From assembly GCA_905116865.2 (NCBI GenBank), contig CAJHNH020001591.1:310001-374000 (forward strand): DNA of 64,000 nucleotides. The letters run 5' to 3'. This document shows positions 11,805 through 24,654 of the stretch, one piece after another. The position numbers were made by a program, and so were the translations under genes. Position 1 is the first letter of the stretch, and every line of letters starts with the position of its first letter. The notes beneath the pieces are model-generated. The model ran no database searches. It saw nothing but the letters and a program-made list of their open reading frames with translations, and had not been told where the DNA came from. This stretch comes from Candidula unifasciata (Eukaryota > Mollusca > Gastropoda > Stylommatophora > Geomitridae).

Positions 11805-12235
11805 ATAAATTGTATGTTTATACCAACCCTCTGCTACCAATGCCAAACCTGGTCCCTAACAAGAGCACAGGAAAAAAAGATCGCGACGTGCGAAATGAGA
11901 TGCTTACGTAAGGCTGCCAATGTCACAAGGAGAGACAGAGTTCGAAACGAGAACATTAGAGCAATTGTAGGAACCACACCATGCCTGCAATACATAAAGA
12001 AGCAACAAATAGAGTGGTTTGGCCACTTGATGCGAATGCAAACCGACCAACTGCCTCTACGAGCATACAACGAACAGCACTACTGCCCTAGAGCAAGAGG
12101 CAGACCGAGAGTATGATGGATAGACAATATATCAGAGATCCTGAGGCAACACGGACTAACAACAACACGTGCAATACACCTGGCCCAGGATAGAAAACTG
12201 CGACTCCCCACTACGCTGTGAGGCAATTGTGAACA
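11805..12235 (+). pseudogene. LINE reverse-transcriptase C-terminus (family L3T)
   Basis: The frame reads C-Y-Q-C-Q-T-W-S-L-T, then E-M-R-C-L-R-K-A-A-N-V-T-R-R-D-R-V-R-N-E, W-F-G-H-L-M-R-M and R-A-R-G-R-P-R-V. This is the typical post-polymerase segment of RTE/CR1/R2-like non-LTR elements (Y-G-x-E-x-W-x-L-T ... M-R-x-L-R-R ... W-x-G-H-x-x-R-M ... R-G-R-P). A stop at 12114 is followed by a frame W-I-D-N-I-S-E-I-L. Confidence 0.72.
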
Positions 12236-12759
12236 AGACAAGACAAGATGAGGAAATCGATTACACTGTATTGGCTTTTATCCCATATGGTCTGGTGTCT
12301 CTCCGAAGAACGACTAACCGCCTGCCAAAAGCGTCACCTAAAGTAGGAACTCCGTAGCTCTGGCGACGATCTCCAGAGATATTCATGATCTGAACGATGC
12401 AGCTGTGGAACGAACACACGACCTCCTAAGGTTAAAGGTTACAGGTTAAAGTATTGACAATCGACCACAGTGCACAGGGCTTTATCCCATTTGACTCGAT
12501 CTGTCTCCGTAGAACAGGAGCGTGGCACAAAGCACGAACTCCGTCACTCCGGAGAGCCTTCCCCTCCCCCTTTCCCTGAAACACTGAACTGACCGACGCA
12601 GCCGTTAAACGAACTTACGACTTTTAGATCGCCAGGCAAACAACTTAACCACACCACCACGGTCACCCCCCCCCCCCCTCTTTTCCATTACAAAATATAA
12701 GAGAGTGTAACCTTGTGTTTCTATCCAGGGATTTAAAATAACTGCTTCCGTCTGGCTAC

Positions 12760-13160
12760 GGAAGTGTTGTTGTTGATGTTGTTGCTGATGTTGTTGTGGT
12801 GGTTGTAGCAGCAGTAGTCGTTGTTGTTTTTGTTATTGTTGTTGTTGTAATGGTCGCAGTAATAATAGCAGTAGTAGCAGCAGCCGCAGGAGTAGTAGTA
12901 GTAGAAGTAGTAGAGGTGGTGGTGGTGTTGGTGGTAGTAATAGCAGTAGAGGTGATGGTGGTAGTAGTAGTAGTCGTAGAGGCGGTGGTAGTGGAAGTAG
13001 TAGTAGTAGTAGTAGTAGTTGTAGTTGTTGTTGTTGTTGTTGTTGTTGTAGAAGAAGAAAAAAAGAAGAGAAGAAGAAGAAGAAGAGGAGGAGGAAGGAG
13101 AAGAAGAGAAGGAGGAGGATGAAGAAGAGAAGGAGGAGGAAGAAGAAGAAGAAGAAGACT
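12760..13160. repeat. Mixed GTT/GTA/GAA trinucleotide region
   Basis: About 400 bp of GTT, GTA, GGT then GAA/GAG triplets, open in several frames as Val or Glu/Arg runs. I see no gene. The A/G-rich right half is on the + strand and could be another retroposon tail, though no element body is recognisable. Confidence 0.85.
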
Positions 13161-14469
13161 TGCAGTCTTTTATTACTTCGCAAGGAATTAGAAAAAAGTA
13201 AAATTACACCCTGTGTGTATGTCTACACTCAGTGAAATAGAGACAGAAAACAAAGAGCTACTGGTTTTTTTTTTTTTTTTTGGAAACAGGCAACAAACAC
13301 ATGGATGCCAGGAAAGAGCTCAGGTATGCTCCGGAGTACAGTTGTGTCATGGAAGGGGAGGAGTGAAACCTGCAGAGAACAGCGGGGTTTGCTGAGGAAG
13401 TCACTTAAAAGCCTCACTCCAAAACCTGTCACTTGTGCCTAAAGAGCTCACGTGCACGCAGAAGTCAGCAGTAGGCGCGCTGAAATATCGAACCTAAAAA
13501 TGAGGGCTCGCATTTTCCACATTTCTGCTCACGGTAGGACGCCGTTCTTTTTCCTGAATGTTACCACATTTTTACTCACTGTAGGACGCCGTTCTTTTCC
13601 CTCAGTGTTGCCACATTTCAGACTTAGCTAAGCGACGGCTCTGTTGTAAATCTGCGGCTGTAAATAAGCTATCGGAGAGGATTTCTGCTGTTTGTTGTTT
13701 GCGGCATTTTGATTTTGCCTTCACCTAATCTCGTGGATTTGTCAAAAGCTCGATTTTCTGGATGTGTTTTGTGGACACAGATATGTGACTGTATGCGAGG
13801 CGTGGTGATTGTATTTCTTGGACTGAACAGGTAGGAGCGATGAAAAACCCATGAAAGTGTATGTGTCTTAATCTCTTAAACATGGGGCACGTCCTTGTAC
13901 CTTAAACGTGTCTTTTTTTTTAAAGGCATAGTACCATGAAGGAGGGGCAGGGGCCGACCAACACGAAGATGGCCACAGGATATAAGTGACTCCTTGAGTA
14001 TGAAAGTACATGAGGCGGGAATGCTAGCGAGAGATCTAGTTTTTTTTTTTTTTCCCCTCAGGCAGACTGCGATGAGAGCGACGTTCTGCAAAGGAGCTGC
14101 TACATGATGATGATGATGACTCTCAATGCACGTTGCTAAAATTCTCTATTACTTGCTATCTATTTTAAGTGTTTCAGTTGCTTTTGCGTATTGGTAGGTT
14201 GGCACCTGTCCGTCTTTCCAGACGACTGTGTTATAGTGTGCTATAGAAAGACCTGTAAATGGCAGCCCACGAAGGTGGCGAGTATGACTAGCGGGATCCG
14301 CTTGTGTTTAAAAAAAAAAGGTATAAATGCCTCCATCCTTTTTACTGCTTTGTCGGCATTGCTACCGTCCTCATTTTTTTACGATTATCATTTGTATTTG
14401 TATCTTCATAATGTTATCAGCATCATAATCATTATCATCAAAATTATCATCACGATTTCGGGATATTTG

Positions 14470-14820
14470 TTATCATCTTTCCTCATGTTGGAAGGGAGGA
14501 GAGGCAGAGGGAGACCGAGAGAAGATGTACAGTTTTATATCATGACATGGAGGATCATCTGTGTCCGAGTTAATTGAAAGTATACGAGACAAAAGATTGT
14601 GGATAAACATGACTACCAATGCCACACGGCATTTAGGATCACCTGTGTCAGAGTTGATTGAAAGTATACGAGACAGAAGATTGTGGATAAACATGACTAC
14701 CAATGACACACGGCATTTGGGATCACCTGTGTCAGAGTTGACTGAAAGTAGACGAGACAGAAGATTGTGGATAGACATGACTACCAACGCCACACGACAT
14801 GGACTTTAAGAAGTTACTAT
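14470..14820 (+). repeat. LINE 3' end with 82-bp unit in three tandem copies
   Basis: L-E-G-R-R-G-R-G-R-P-R-E-D begins at about 14488. Three tandem copies of a segment follow from GGATCACCTGTGTCAGAGTT to AACATGACTACCAATGCCAC, at about 14550-14810, each reading S-E-L-I-E-S-I-R-D-R-R-L-W-I-N-M-T. This is the terminal LINE segment expanded in tandem. Single copies of the end occur at 35500-35560 and 35920-35960. Confidence 0.65.
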
Positions 14821-15904
14821 CGTATATATTTAAACGAACCTCTTACTAAACGGGGAACTCTCAAACCATCTGTAATTGTCTCATGTTCTCTTCTTTCACC
14901 GTCCTCTTCGATGTTTGCCTCCTCCATAAACATGGCCCATGGAATCCTATTCCCGCAAACCCATCCTAATACCTATATCATTCATGTCCCGACTGCACAC
15001 GTATACTTGTCCTTACGGCAAGTGTGGCCTAGGCGCTGCCAACGCAATTCGTAATACCATGGTGCCGGGTTTGATCCAGCTGCGGGAGATTTGGCAGCAG
15101 ATCGCTTTGCGTAAGATTAAGCAATTGTAATCGATAGTCGATCGTTTAGGAAACAATGGCGAACTAATAAACGTAAAACTGCATTGTGAAATAAAATAAA
15201 AAAATTACTGTGGTTGGTTCTGCAACACGCTGTCAAGTACACGCAGCTCATTTTTTAAATTTGTTTTTTATTTGTTTAATTTTTATTTTTATATTTGTTC
15301 TTTTTTTTCTACTTTTTTTTCTGGGAGGTGTTGGTCTTAATGTAAGTCGTCCGTCATCTACTTGGTGTGCTATCGATCCTTTCTGACACAGATGTTTATC
15401 CATGTCATGGTGACACACTGTCCAGCATATCTTCGCCCCCCCCCACCCCTCCCCCCCCCTCCTTTTCCCCCAACCACGCATCTAAATCATATTCACATAT
15501 TCCCGTTACTAGCCTTACTTACATTGTTTGTTTTGCTCCCAGTATTGATTTCAGTCGTACAGTGATTACTTAAATCTAATGCAGACAACCGAAAAACGTT
15601 AAAATAAAATCCAACCCTGCACAATGCGTGGCGACAGACATGGCCTTGCAGTCATAGATCCTGAGGCTCAAAGACCCTCTTCGCCCCTATCATAAAAGTG
15701 GTAGGGACACGCAGTAATGGCAGAGTTGTGTTTGTTGTTTTTGAGAATCGAGATGTTTTGGCTTGGTGTGCGGCAGAATCTCCAGAACTGGCACCTGGCA
15801 ATGTCAGAACTTGATATGAACTGAGACGGTGTTTTCACGGAAGAGACAGGCTACAGATATAATACTGAATAGCCAACGCGGAGCACAAACAAACGCATAC
15901 ACTC

Positions 15905-16290
15905 GCAAACACACACATGCCTAAACACATACAATCACATACGCACACACACACACACCCGCAAATGCACGTACACACAAACAAACACAAACGTAGGCAC
16001 ACACACACACACACACATACATACATACATACATACAAACACACATACATACAAATACACACAGCCCACATAACCCCCCCCCCCCCCCGACTTTCTCAAA
16101 CACACATACAAACACACACAAACCACATAAAAATGCTGGCCACCCCCCCCCCCCCACACACACACACACACAAACAAGCACACAGACAAACCCACATAAA
16201 AATGCTACACCTACTCACAAACACACATACACACACAAAACCACATAAAATGCCCCCACACACATACACACAATCACACGCAAATGAAAA
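15905..16290. repeat. CA-rich array with C-runs
   Basis: (CACA)n, (CATA)n and ACACAAAC phrases interrupted by poly-C runs at about 16074-16088 and 16144-16156. CATAAAAATGCT phrases recur three times. I see no gene. Confidence 0.85.
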
Positions 16291-16893
16291 CACCATCAGG
16301 ACATTTGTTTTTAAAGTAAAAAGTCGGTCGCGCAAATTGAAGCCTTTATAAAACTGTTAAACGCATTCTCCGACATCAAAGTCACAGAGCCTTGTGGGGC
16401 ATACGGGACAAACTCAATGAAATCAAGGTGAGTGAACAGTCGAGGAACAGATGCTGGCGTTGGATGGGTCACACACGTTCGAAAAGGTCGTGACACTGAA
16501 CACAGATGAGAGGGAAGAAAGGATAGGTTACTTCATTCTCTGACAATATGGTCGGGTGGTTTGCCTTACTCTTTAAAGTTCAGGTTTCCATTACGTATTC
16601 TTGCTCTTTGTATTTCAGTTAGTGAGCTCAGGGGTATCGACGATCCTCGGAGTATTGTGAGACTCCCTGCAAATATATTTTCCTGCTACCACATCACCCA
16701 TCGAGTACCAGTACTACTGCTACCACTACCACCACCACATCCACAACAACAACACAAAACGGTCACTACTGACTGTACAGGTCGTTGAAGCCAGAGGAGT
16801 TGGCGTCGCATGCTGTCGCCACAGACTGTTTAGTTCAAGTGTGTCCCCGACATAAAATTCCGTGATTAAAAAGTACACTATACTCACAAATAG

Positions 16894-16895
<2 letters not shown>

Positions 16896-16938
<43 letters not shown>
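16896..16938. repeat. Poly-G run of 43 bp
   Basis: An uninterrupted G-run, with shorter ones at 2204, 19056, 20611, 29117, 37664, 37771, 38055 and 45363. On the opposite strand, C-runs are at 15427, 17339 and 58649. Run lengths this long are error-prone in sequencing. Confidence 0.9.
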
Positions 16939-16940
<2 letters not shown>

Positions 16941-17639
16941 CGGCACTCGTCATATCTCCCTCTCCGAAGGGACGATGTTTAACTAACCTTGGCATGCGTG
17001 TCGACCCAAACCAAACTGGACCGTAAGCCTTTTTAGTTAACTGTTTCTATCATCAACGAATAGTTTTTGATCGACTGAAGCGTCGGGAGAAGGCTAATTT
17101 GGACTGTACTGAAATCGGATGTCTTTGGGCGTAATGCGCAGATGTCGCAGCTTAGCTGTAAACCACAACACAAGGTGCCAACCGCCCTCTCAAGGGCGAA
17201 TAAATATTACCCGTGACATGAACATTGAGCATCAAGTCGCCGCCATCGCAGGCTAGCTGTAAAATCGACCGGAAAAAAGCGTAGATATTGCAGCCTAGCT
17301 ATAAACCACAACAAAACTTAGCAGCCACCCAGTTAGCCCCCCTCCCCCCCCCCCCCCCCCCCCCCCAAAAAAAAATATATTACTCAGCGGGGAATCGAAC
17401 CTCTATCCGGCGAGTAAAATGAGAAATGCTTACAACTAATTACGCTACTAAACACACAAGCATTTAGTAGAAATGAAAGTTTATATTAATAATGGGAAAA
17501 AGCGGGCGTTCGTGATTTGTGATTTTATGACACAAAAACGCTTTGTCAGAGGCAACGTTGTGTGAAAATTGAAAGCAATCGGTTCAGTAGTTTCCGAGTT
17601 TAGAGCTAACGACATCGGAAAATTAACGTTTTTATAAAT

Positions 17640-17728
17640 ACTCTTACGACATGCTTTTGGGAAGGCAGGGGGTCTGTTTTTGTCTCCACTATAATAGGGC
17701 CCTGGAACCCACACGGGGGCTTAGATTT
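17640..17728 (-). mobile_element. SINE-A head fragment
   Basis: CTCTTACGACATGCTTTTGG through CTGGAACCCACACGGGGG equals the head of SINE-A on the minus strand. The body is absent. A (GT)n(GA)n microsatellite follows, and a tRNA-SINE 3' part begins at about 17875. Confidence 0.6.
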
Positions 17729-17739
17729 TCTGTTGTTGA

Positions 17740-17817
<78 letters not shown>

Positions 17818-17877
17818 CTTCTTAGACAGAAACTGGTTTTTATATATATGCAAGCCTCCGCGGATTTTGTTTTAATG

Positions 17878-18000
17878 ACCTTGGCTCACAGGTCGACCCA
17901 GCCTTGAGTGGGTACCGGGTACCAAGTGCCGATTGGTCTATCAAATATAGGCCTAGCCCTATGTGCCCAGTACGCCTGATGGTGTGCTAAAATTTACTTT
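17878..18000 (+). mobile_element. SINE-B 3' portion
   Basis: It runs from CCTTGGCTCACAGGTCGACC through GAGTGGGTACCGGGTACCAA to CCCTATGTGCCCAGTACGCC. It matches the 21235-21390 part of the full copy with an internal deletion. Confidence 0.6.
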
Positions 18001-19064
18001 ACTTATACATTTATAAATCTCTCGGCACCTGGAGTACAGGGGCAAGAAATTCTACTAGCTGTAACCAAACAGTCGACCAGGTAATCTCCCACTTGTGAAA
18101 AGGTCTAGTTGCCAACTGCAACCGGCATCCATCATGCTTATCGAGAATTTCTTGGCCAAAAGTTTCTTGTTTGAAGCTGTGTTTATGTAAGTTCACGTTT
18201 TTTATAAGACTGTTTTGAGTTTTTATAGGCATCGGGAAAATACATACTTGATCCTTTTTTTTTTTTTTTCATTTCTACCATCGACTTTAGAATGCTAGAT
18301 ATTTTGATCTTATCTTCGTCTTATTATTATTATCGTCGTTGTATAATTCATCATCGTCATCATCATCATCAGCATCATCATCATTATCATCACAATTGTC
18401 ATTATAATTTAATGCATCATAATTGTCGTTGTCATGCCTAGCTTAAAAACATGCGATATGTTTTTTTTATAACGTCCCGTTTTTCACCCTGACAGGCCAG
18501 TTTTTTTTTTTTTTTCCTAGTGTGTCCCGGTCGTCATCCAAGTACTCCCCACATAAATTATTTGAAAAAAACTGGAGAATAGAACATATATATAGGTATA
18601 TGCACATATACAAACTAAAAGGTAACATTTATAGATCTAAATTAGTAGATACTACACTATATAAGTGGAATCCGTAAAATCCAAACAAACATTCAAATTA
18701 ATTATTGAAGAAGGCATTGGAAACCTGTAGCGATGACATCAGCCAGAGGTAACCTCCATTTTTGTGCGCTTGTGTATGTTGCTCTTCACAAGTTTCAGAG
18801 CTGAAGGCAAACGCCATAAGTAGTGCGATGTTCTTAAATGTATGTTATCTAAACTAACGACTCCATGAATTAAATGTAGGAACAAAAATCGATTCCCCGC
18901 CAAATATGTGTCCGTGAAGCGAAACTCCTGGGGGAAAACCATGAGCATCGCTGTGTGATTAAAAAGATCGAATACGTACAAAAAAGGGGAGGAAAACGAT
19001 TTCAAGATATGGTTTTCTAAAAGTAGTCCTTTGCTTGGTTTTCCGGTTTAAATTGGGGGGGGGG

Positions 19065-19160
19065 GGGGGGGAAATTGGAATATACCCACTGCTCCTCTAA
19101 CAAGCGTGTCGTAAAAGGCGACTAATTTAGGATTTTCCCTTCCAAGTCTAAGCAGTGTTC
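19065..19160 (+). mobile_element. SINE-A head fragment
   Basis: After a poly-G run comes ACCCACTGCTCCTCTAACAA, then GCGTGTCGTAAAAGGCGACT and TTTCCCTTCCAAGTC. This is a short + strand match to the SINE-A head. Another such scrap is at 2198-2250, where it joins a LINE end. Confidence 0.5.
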
Positions 19161-19284
19161 AAAATGAGAATTTCCAAAACAAGAATTGAGCACTTGCATG
19201 ACTAATAAAGTGTGAACTAAATGTTTTCTATTTCTTACCTTAAGACGCCGTCCAAATATGCGACGCAATTTGTCGTTATTTTCA

Positions 19285-19455
19285 AGGCATACTCTGGCTG
19301 TTGTCGGGGACCCTAATATAACCTAACGGTTCATCTGGGTTTCTTGGCCTTGAAACTGTGTGATTCTCATCTGAATGGTGGCACTTTGTGTCACGGGGTA
19401 TTTTATCGCTCGTTGTGCCCTCCTGGTGGGTTTATACCTTAGTCACTCACTCTAT
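19285..19455 (+). repeat. Interspersed repeat E, diverged copy
   Basis: ACTCTGGCTGTTGTCGGGGA, TTCTCATCTGAATGGTGGCA, CTTTGTGTCACGGGGTATTT and CCTCCTGGTGGGTTTATACC keep the order of the family with many changes. A similar diverged copy is at 28880-29045. Confidence 0.5.
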
Positions 19456-19726
19456 ATTTCTCAATTCCAGTTCACGAGGATACGCCACAACCCAGAGAGC
19501 ACTCACATTTTGTAAGGGGGCAGGGAAGGGAATAAAAGATGGAAATCAATGTGCCCAGTCTTGTTCAAGTGCGCAATATTAATAATAGTAAATATTGTTT
19601 CTTTAATTATTATTATTATTATTATTATTATATGTGTACTGACTGGCAAAAACAAATATATCTGAAATAATATTAAAAGAAAAAGCAAATATTTAGCCTA
19701 TCGAGCACGTTGCAAACTTTCTACAG

Positions 19727-20545
19727 GAACTAGTTAATCCTATCAATAACAAATTACTGGTTGCTCCGGGAACTAGTTCATCCCATCAATAACAAATTAA
19801 TGGTTGCCCAGGGAAGTAGTTCATCCCACCAATAACAAATTACTGGTTGCTCATGGAGCTAGTTCATCCCACCAATAACATATTACCAGGGGCTCCGGGA
19901 ACTAGTTCATTCCACCAATAACACATTATTAGGGGCTCTGGGAACTAGTTAATCCTATCAATAACAAATTACTGGTTGCTCCGGGAACTAGTTCATCCCA
20001 TCAATAACAAATTAATGGTTGCCCAGGGAAGTAGTTCATCCCATCAATAACAAATTACTGGTTGCTCATGGAGCTAGTTCATCCCACCACTAGCACATTA
20101 TTAGGGGCTCTGGGAACTAGTTAATCCTATCAATAACAAATTACTGGTTGCTCCGGGAACTAGTTCATCCCATCAATAACAAATTAATGGTTGCCCAGGG
20201 AAGTAGTTCATCCCACCAATAACAAATTACTGGTTGCTCAGGGAGCTAGTTCATCCCACCATTAACAAATGACAGGTGGCTCTGGGAACTAGTTCATCCC
20301 ACCACTAATACATTACTGGTGCCTCTGGGAACTAGTTCATCCCACCACTAACACATTACTGGTGCCTCTGGGAACTAGTTCATCTCACCACTAACACATT
20401 ACTGGTGCCTCTGGGAACTAGTTCATCATACCACTAACACATTACTGGTGCCTCTGGGAACTAGTTCACCCTATCAAATAACAAATTACTGGTGCCCCCG
20501 GGAACTAGTTGATCTCACCAATAACAAATTACTGGTGTCTCCAGT
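19727..20545. repeat. 42-bp minisatellite with higher-order pattern
   Basis: The unit GGGAACTAGTTCATCCCACC plus AATAACAAATTACTGGTTGCTC repeats about 19 times. A multi-unit block starting GGGAACTAGTTAATCCTATC recurs at about 19725, 19940 and 20112, so several units were copied together. The last third carries a different subtype (CATTACTGGTGCCTCTGGG). Confidence 0.93.
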
Positions 20546-21139
20546 AATGCTGGGAACAGAAGTGTTGGGTTTAATCATAAGCTTACGGCCACATTATCTA
20601 CAGGGGGTGGGGGGGGGGGGGGGGGTCAAGAAATTCTCATTTTATGTCCACAAAGGGAATTTTATTTTAATGGAGTCATACATTGGAGTGTATAATAAAT
20701 AATGTGTGTGATCTTGCAGACACACTGTTTATTTTTTCCCTTACTAAAATTAAACGACAATATATTTCAGTCACACATGTATTGAAAAGGCGTACATATT
20801 GTAATGTTTTCTTAGAGCTGTTTTTTAAAACAGTAGGACCTCAGTGCTTTATACAGCTTAGGGCCTCATTAGATCTATATTCGGTATAGGGAAGGCAGCT
20901 TAAGATGTCTATGACCCCAAGTCTCGTCACCCCAGACGCTAGTTCCTACAAACAGATGGGCATCGGAAATGTACACAATCTCTTTCTGGTCTCAAATGTA
21001 TCACATCAAAAACACACACAAGCGATAATCTATGTGGCAGAAGCCAAAATCGATAATCCGACCAAGTGTTTTTCCTGAACTGACCTTCTTGAGGCACATC
21101 TCCGGGGGCTGGCTGATTTTATATATGTATATACGTGTG

Positions 21140-21412
21140 TGCGGGAGTCGCCGTGGCAGAGCAGCTAGACTCTCGCCGCGGATCGGAAGGTTGTGGGCTC
21201 ACTCCCTGGCGGAGCCGGACTTTTAAAAAAAAATGACCTTGGTTCCCAGGTCGACCCAGCCTTGAGTGGGTACCGGGTGCAGTCCCGGGAAGTAAAGGCG
21301 GCCGGTGTGATGCTGACCATATCACCTATCTTGTGCCAATTGGTCTATAGAAATATAGGTCTAGCCCTATATGCCCTATAAGCCTAAAGGCGTGGAAAAA
21401 TTCCTTTTCTTT
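21140..21412 (+). mobile_element. tRNA-derived SINE (SINE-B)
   Basis: The head resembles a tRNA: CGCCGTGGCAGAGCAGCTAG (box A-like) and GGTTGTGGGCTCACTCCC (box B-like), about 35 bp apart. A short A-run, the body GGTCGACCCAGCCTTGAGTG, GGTACCGGGTGCAGTCCCGG and a 3' end around TATGCCCTATAAGCC follow. 3' portions recur at 17880-18000 and 40680-40858. A relative sharing the ACCCAGCC...ATGGGTACC core is at 32500-32700. Confidence 0.7.
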
Positions 21413-21779
21413 TTTACTTTACGTATACGTGTGTGTGTATGTGTGTGCACACGCGCAAGCATGTATGTGTGTGTGTGTGCGTGTTTATGATAGAATAAAA
21501 TATATTTGAAGATAAGAATGCACGTTTCCTCATATAATAGTTTTCCTAAGAATGTGACCAGACCAAATATTATGCGAGAGCCTCTTTACAAGAACATTTG
21601 GGCGGTAGACGAGAATCCAACACAAGCAAATCCTAAAACAGAAAAAACAAAAACCAGGTTCAGTCGGATCCAACATTTGTATTGGGCCACGAGACGGTTC
21701 CGAAATGACCCCTGTCGAATGTAGGTGGGTACAGTTCGAAGAACACTTTTGTTGGTTAACTCTACGGTTGTGAAATTAT

Positions 21780-22165
21780 ATCACTGATCAGCATCATCAT
21801 CATTATCACTACCATCATATCATCATCATTATCACTACCATCATCATCATTATCATTATCACTACCATCATCATCATCATCATCATCATCATATTTCAAT
21901 ATCACCATTACAATATCATTGTCATATCATCATCATATTAGCATCATCATCGTCATCATCATTATATCGTGAACACATCAACACCATGATATCATCATTA
22001 TCATTATACTGTCTTCATATCCATTATCATCAGCATATTATCACATTTAGAAGCATCATATCATCATATCATCATCATAACAGCATCATCATATCATCAT
22101 CATAACATCATTATCATATCATCTTCATCCTATCATCATCATATCATCATCATCATATCAGAATG
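21780..22165. repeat. ATC-rich cryptic repeat
   Basis: Clusters of CATCATCAT with TATCATC spacers over about 380 bp. No coding sequence is apparent. Confidence 0.85.
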
Positions 22166-22727
22166 ATTTTGTAAAGCTAACATAAAATATTTGTTTTTCT
22201 TACCCACTTTTTCTCTTCTCTATAATTGTCTACCCCTTAAAAAACTGAGATTGTCTAGGGGAGACAAAAGAGTCGAAAGATTTATAAGGGGGACACTCCA
22301 TGAAGATCTGTAGACTCCTGATGTCCATCCTCCCGCTTCGGAGTTCTTCTTACTAACAACTGTGTCCAGTATGATCATGTCAAAGAATTGGTTCTGCCGC
22401 CACAAGCAAGGGACATAGATCACTTTGTTTGTTCTAGTGTTGTGGCCCGAGTACTGGTCCTTATCTCTCTGGCCGTACTGGCGTTGAGGCTGTGTCGCGT
22501 GTTTGAACACAGAATCTGCTCGATTGTATCCTTCCGCAGTAATCTACAGCAAACAAATTGCTGTGATCAGGTTGGTGTTTTATTTGTTTGCTGATTAAGC
22601 TTCCGTGTCTGGTTCCAACGGACGAGGATGTTTGATGAGATATTTTTATGATTACAATCATCATCATCATGTGCTTCCTCTTTTTCACGCATGGCTTTTT
22701 TTTTTTTTTGCTCACAAAGTTTCTTCA

Positions 22728-23675
22728 AAAACAAGGTTCTGCTACTCACCACACAAAGTTCCTTTAAAGAAAGATTTCTTTACTCACCACACAAAGTTCC
22801 TTTAAAGAAAGGTTTCTTTACTCACCACACAAAGTTCCTTTAAAAAAAGATTTCTTTACTCACCACACAAAGTTCCTTTAAAGAAAGATTTCTTTACTCA
22901 CCACACAAAGTTCCTTTAAAGAAAGGTTTCTTTACTCACCACACAAAGTTCCTTTAACGACCGGTTCCGTTACTCACCACACAAAGTTCCTTTAACGACA
23001 GGTTCCGTTACTCACCACACAAAGTTCCTTTAAAGAAAGGTTCCGTTACTCACCACACAAAGTTCCTTTAAAGAAAGGTTTCTTTACTCACCACACAAAG
23101 TTCCTTTAACGACAGGTTCCGTTACTCATCACACAAAGTTCCTTTAAAGAAAGGTTCCGTTACTCACCACACAAAGTTCTTTTAAAGAAAGGTGCCGTTA
23201 CTCACCACACAAAGTTCCTTTAAAGAAAGGTTCTGCTACTCACCACACAAAGTTCCTTTAAAGAAAGGTTCCGTTACTCACCACACAAAGTTCCTTTAAA
23301 GAAAGGTTCTGCTACTCACCACACAAAGTTCCTTTAAAGAAAGGTTCCGTTACTTACCACACAAAGTTCCTTTAAAGAAAGGTTTTGTTACTCACCACAC
23401 AAAGTTTCTTTAAAGAAAGGTTCCGTTACTCACCACACAAAGTTCCTTTAAAGAAAGGTTCCGTTACTCACCACACAAAGTTCCTTTAAAGAAAGGTTCC
23501 GTTACTCACCACACAAAGTTCCTTTAAAGACAGGTTTCGTTACTCACCACACAAAGTTCCTTTAACGACAGGTTCCGTTACTCACCACACAAAGTTCCTT
23601 TAAAGAAAGGTTTCGTTACTCACCACACAAAGTTCCTTTAACGACAGGTTCCGTTACTCACCACACAAAGTTCCT
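22728..23675. repeat. 38-bp minisatellite
   Basis: About 25 units of TACTCACCACACAAAGTTCC plus TTTAAAGAAAGGTTCCGT. Subtypes TTAACGACAGG and TTAAAGAAAGGTTTC alternate. The last unit reads TTCCTGTAATAATTG and abuts an L2G LINE fragment. Confidence 0.95.
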
Positions 23676-23870
23676 GTAATAATTGAAAAAATTTTTTGCT
23701 CGGGCAGCGCCGTGAGGCTACTCTCTTCGATTTCCAATTGCCAAAGGATTATTTTGAACACAAAACTGAAGATATGGACTGCAAGATAGCTTTCATAAAG
23801 GCTATCGGCCTCTTGGAATAAGTTTTCTGACAGAAGGATCGAAGAAGAAAAGGAAAGAAGATAATCAAGA
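23676..23870 (+). pseudogene. LINE C-terminal fragment (L2G), short
   Basis: GATATGGACTGCAAGATAGC and TTTCATAAAGGCTATCGGCC, then TAAGTTTTCTGACAGAAGGA and an AGAAGAAAAGG tail, are almost identical to 52374-52460. It starts right where the 38-bp minisatellite stops. Confidence 0.7.
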
Positions 23871-24654
23871 TGGAATTCTCTGTTCATATCGTCATGTAAT
23901 GTATCCAAAATAATTCCCTTTTTCTTTCTGTCGAGAATCGACCACTGCTAGTCGCCATTTCGCTTTTCGTGGCGAGTCCATAATGAAAGGCGTATTTAGA
24001 GTGCCCGCTTCCAGCGTTAATGAAGAGAAATCAGAATGTGAAATCGATTTTTGTGTTAGCGTTAGTGACAAGTAATTGGAACTTGTAACAGATATTTTCA
24101 GCGTTCGTGGGGTGAAGCCAGTATATACTCTTAGCAGCTTTACCAGTCTTTGTTATTGCATTTAATCTTTTTTTAAAATGATTGTCTTTTTCTTCTTCTT
24201 TTTTTTTCTTTTTCTTCTTCTTCTTAATCATTAACTTCCTCCTCCTCCCGTTTTCTCCAATTTATCTTCTTCTTTCTTTCATCCGAAGATGTAATTGCTT
24301 TGTGTCGTTTACAGCATGGCTGCGATATTTGCACCATTCTGAAGACACATCTAACTTTTGCAAGCTTGAATTGGCCTTTAGCGATTCAAATACCTGCTAT
24401 TTAAGAATGCATTAGTACAACAAAGCTAGCCCACTTAGAATGGGGGTGGTGGGGGGGGGGAGGGTTGAGGGTAAAGGGGAAACGCTACAGATAGTTTCCT
24501 CCCTTGAAATACAGACCCGAAAAAAAACTTCCCTCCCCTTGTAATCGTCTGCTTTATGGTTAAGTCAATGACCACGAAGAGCCTAAAAAGAACAGAAATC
24601 TTTGAACAAGCTACAACTGCAGCTGGTGCTACTTATAGAGATGACCATGGGAGG

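Noticed and set aside
16317..16427. Possible exon ending AAATCAAG|GTGAGTG with about 35 open codons
   Set aside because: Good donor, but the acceptor is weak, no partner exon was found and the peptide is not recognisable.
22728..23675. CRISPR-like appearance of a 38-bp tandem array
   Set aside because: Units are contiguous with no unique spacers, and the genome is eukaryotic. It is an ordinary minisatellite, as are the arrays at 19.7, 26.0 and 57.5 kb.
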